From assembly GCA_016200145.1 (NCBI GenBank), contig JACQFH010000043.1:1-64000 (forward strand): a stretch of 64,000 bases of DNA, given 5' to 3'. The translations under genes and the position numbers were made by a program. This DNA comes from Planctomycetia bacterium. Its GTDB lineage: Bacteria; Planctomycetota; Planctomycetia; Planctomycetales; Planctomycetaceae. This document shows, piece after piece, positions 62,883 through 64,000 of this stretch (position 1 is the stretch's first letter; each line of letters opens with the position of its first letter). The notes under the pieces are model-generated. The model made no database searches. It was not told the DNA's origin and saw only the letters and a program-made list of their open reading frames with translations.

Positions 62883-63641
62883 GTGGTTGCCTCGGCTGGG
62901 GTTGCGGCCTGGTGGTCCGGCATGCCCGCCCTCGTTGCGGCGCTGCGGGCGAATTATCGCGACCTCAGCGACGATGACGTCTTCGCGCATTTGTTCGCCT
63001 TTCTGTGCCTCTGGCTGGCTTTCGTGGTATCGCTGGCAATCGGCCTGACGCGGGTTCGACGAACCCATGCCGAGCTAGCGCGGGTGTCCATCATGCCTGG
63101 CCGCTGGAAGGTCAACTCGCATCGTCTCATGTACCGCGCTCCCCGAACATTGCGGTGGTTTGTCGTCGGAATGTTCGGCGTTTGGCTGTACGGAATCACA
63201 CAAGCCAGTCTGCCGCTCTGTCGGCACCGGACGCTGGTCTGGAGCATCGAGCGTGAGGGGGCCGAGGTTCACTCACGTGCACCGCGATTCAACGTGCCTC
63301 TGGGAACGTTCGACCGATGGCTTGGATTTTCGCATTCCTCGTCAAGCGCGGAATCATTCGCGATCGTCACGTGCTCGGGAACGCAGGTCAACGATGCCAG
63401 CCTGGGTGTCATTGCGGACAACATGTGCCGACTGGGTTGTCAGACAGAACTGCGGCTCAATCAACCGCAAATTACCGATTCCGGCTTCCGGCTGAAAGCC
63501 GCGCTGGGTTTCATCCGTGGCTTTCCTCGAACGACGGCAGGCGAGACGCCTGCACCACAAGGAACGCGCCGCCCGCAAGGGCGGCTGGAGGGGATGGGAA
63601 CGCGAGGCTACGATAACCTAAATAAGCGTCCGTGTTCGTGA
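62883..63641 (+). CDS. Membrane protein with LRR-like end, running into repeats
   Basis: The frame gives 252 residues from GTG at 62883, although the first helix seems to begin upstream (WTLWLFHVLVVASAGVAAWW) where no start codon lies, so the start is uncertain. Helices are around residues 1-20, 39-58 and 90-110. A leucine-rich-repeat-like part follows (TQVNDASLGVIADNMCRLGCQTELRLNQPQITDSGF). The last 40 residues are encoded by hairpin repeats (63537-63585) and look like read-through. The gene may be truncated at its 3' end. Confidence 0.45.
   Translation: MVASAGVAAWWSGMPALVAALRANYRDLSDDDVFAHLFAFLCLWLAFVVSLAIGLTRVRRTHAELARVSIMPGRWKVNSHRLMYRAPRTLRWFVVGMFGVWLYGITQASLPLCRHRTLVWSIEREGAEVHSRAPRFNVPLGTFDRWLGFSHSSSSAESFAIVTCSGTQVNDASLGVIADNMCRLGCQTELRLNQPQITDSGFRLKAALGFIRGFPRTTAGETPAPQGTRRPQGRLEGMGTRGYDNLNKRPCS
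63537..63553. repeat. AGA-loop hairpin, GCAGGCG type
   Basis: GCAGGCG and CGCCTGC pair around AGA. It has the same loop as the two hairpins upstream of ubiE. It lies within the reading frame of the membrane/LRR-like protein. Confidence 0.6.
63568..63585. repeat. GCCGCCC-GCAA hairpin
   Basis: GCCGCCC and GGGCGGC form a perfect 7-bp stem with a GCAA tetraloop, 14 bases after the AGA-loop hairpin. Together they make a composite repeat. Confidence 0.6.
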
Positions 63642-63669
63642 GTGATCGTGACCTGTTGAACCGTGCGCC

Positions 63670-64000
63670 ATGCCTCCGACAACTCATCCGCAAGCAGCCG
63701 CACCGGTTGACGGCCTGCCGGGGCGCGTGAGGCGCATGAAGCTGCTGGCGGCGCTGATCGCCCTGGCGCTGGCCGTGGCGGGATTCTTCCTTGTACGCAG
63801 CGGGTCGCAGAAAGCGTACCGCCTGCGCATGACGGCGGGCGACTCGCTCGGACATCGCCATGCGCTGGCGACGATTCTGGCCGGCGAGGCCAAGGTGCGA
63901 CGATTGACGCTGGAAATCACTCCCACGTCGGGCTCCAGCGAGGCACTCTCGCAGGTCGCCTCGGGGCGGCTCGATGTGGCACTCGTCCAGGGTGGGCTCG
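63670..64000 (+). CDS. TAXI-type solute-binding protein, start only (cut by window edge)
   Basis: An ATG at 63670 opens a frame with no stop before the window ends (110 codons seen). After a basic segment and a signal anchor (MKLLAALIALALAVAGFFLV) it has YRLRMTAGDSLGHRHALATILAG, LTLEITPTSGSSEALSQVASGR, and LDVALVQGG. These match the TAXI family of TRAP-transporter or related solute receptors, which bind small acids outside the membrane. The rest, and its neighbours, lie beyond the edge. Confidence 0.75.
   Translation, partial: MPPTTHPQAAAPVDGLPGRVRRMKLLAALIALALAVAGFFLVRSGSQKAYRLRMTAGDSLGHRHALATILAGEAKVRRLTLEITPTSGSSEALSQVASGRLDVALVQGGL

Noticed and set aside
1-64000. CRISPR arrays, transposases, integrases or phage genes
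   Set aside because: No spaced direct-repeat array and no recognisable transposase, recombinase or phage protein was found.

Overview
The window reads as a GC-rich chromosomal segment of a planctomycete. The evidence is the family content: two DUF1501 proteins, a DUF1549/DUF1553 protein with a CTQCH motif, a Tat-exported DUF1501 behind a sugar-dehydrogenase/cytochrome fusion, tandem clpP genes behind trigger factor, many small secreted lipoproteins of planctomycete type, and a serpin fused to repeated STN-like modules. Most of it is ordinary core genome with many short hypothetical and membrane or secreted genes. No rRNA, CRISPR array, transposase or phage gene was seen. Genus-level assignment is not attempted.

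Layout. 1-12 kb: serpin fusion, SGNH hydrolase, quinone oxidoreductase-like MDR, YfhO-like membrane protein coupled to ribosomal protein S18, a small lipoprotein, an FAH-family hydrolase, a GT-C glycosyltransferase overlapping a TPR lipoprotein. 12-20 kb: hypothetical gene, M20 peptidase, small membrane protein, SAM methyltransferase, tRNA-Gly(GCC) with a clear promoter, trigger factor and two ClpP proteases (a folding and proteolysis cluster), coiled-coil lipoprotein. 20-31 kb: a 43-codon membrane peptide, a probably split secreted protein, alpha-glucan phosphorylase, a SurA/PpiD-like membrane protein, topoisomerase I. 31-37 kb: a ubiD-ubiE-(four-helix-bundle gene)-ubiX quinone operon interrupted by palindromic repeats, a CPXCG protein, a degenerate lipoprotein, an M28/glutaminyl-cyclase-like peptidase and a GroES-like protein. 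37-48 kb: DsbD, MurA, a solitary Eco57I-type DNA methylase between palindromic repeats, an SDR, NnrE, a hypothetical, MurJ. 48-52 kb: hypothetical genes including a three-gene overlapping cassette headed by a TIGR04255-type protein, then a PD40 propeller protein. 52-64 kb: sugar dehydrogenase-DUF1501-PD40 operon, secreted hypothetical, isoaspartyl peptidase, HemB, DUF1549/DUF1553-DUF1501 operon with promoter and terminator, MetRS-type tRNA-binding protein, a membrane/LRR-like protein ending in repeats, and the start of a TAXI-type solute-binding protein.

Most interesting signal. A palindromic repeat with core ATTTCGGA begins exactly five bases after the stop codons of ubiD, ubiE and murA, in the same orientation relative to the upstream gene. 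At ubiE two copies form a perfect 22-bp inverted repeat enclosing a gene for a 23S-rRNA-intervening-sequence-type four-helix-bundle protein. At murA a compact copy lies upstream of a lone DNA methylase. This looks like a stop-codon-associated element family with one gene-carrying and several gene-less members. Other hairpin families (AGA-loop hairpins, GGGTGGGC hairpin, GATGGAGG palindrome, GAATTC direct repeat) also sit in intergenic spaces.
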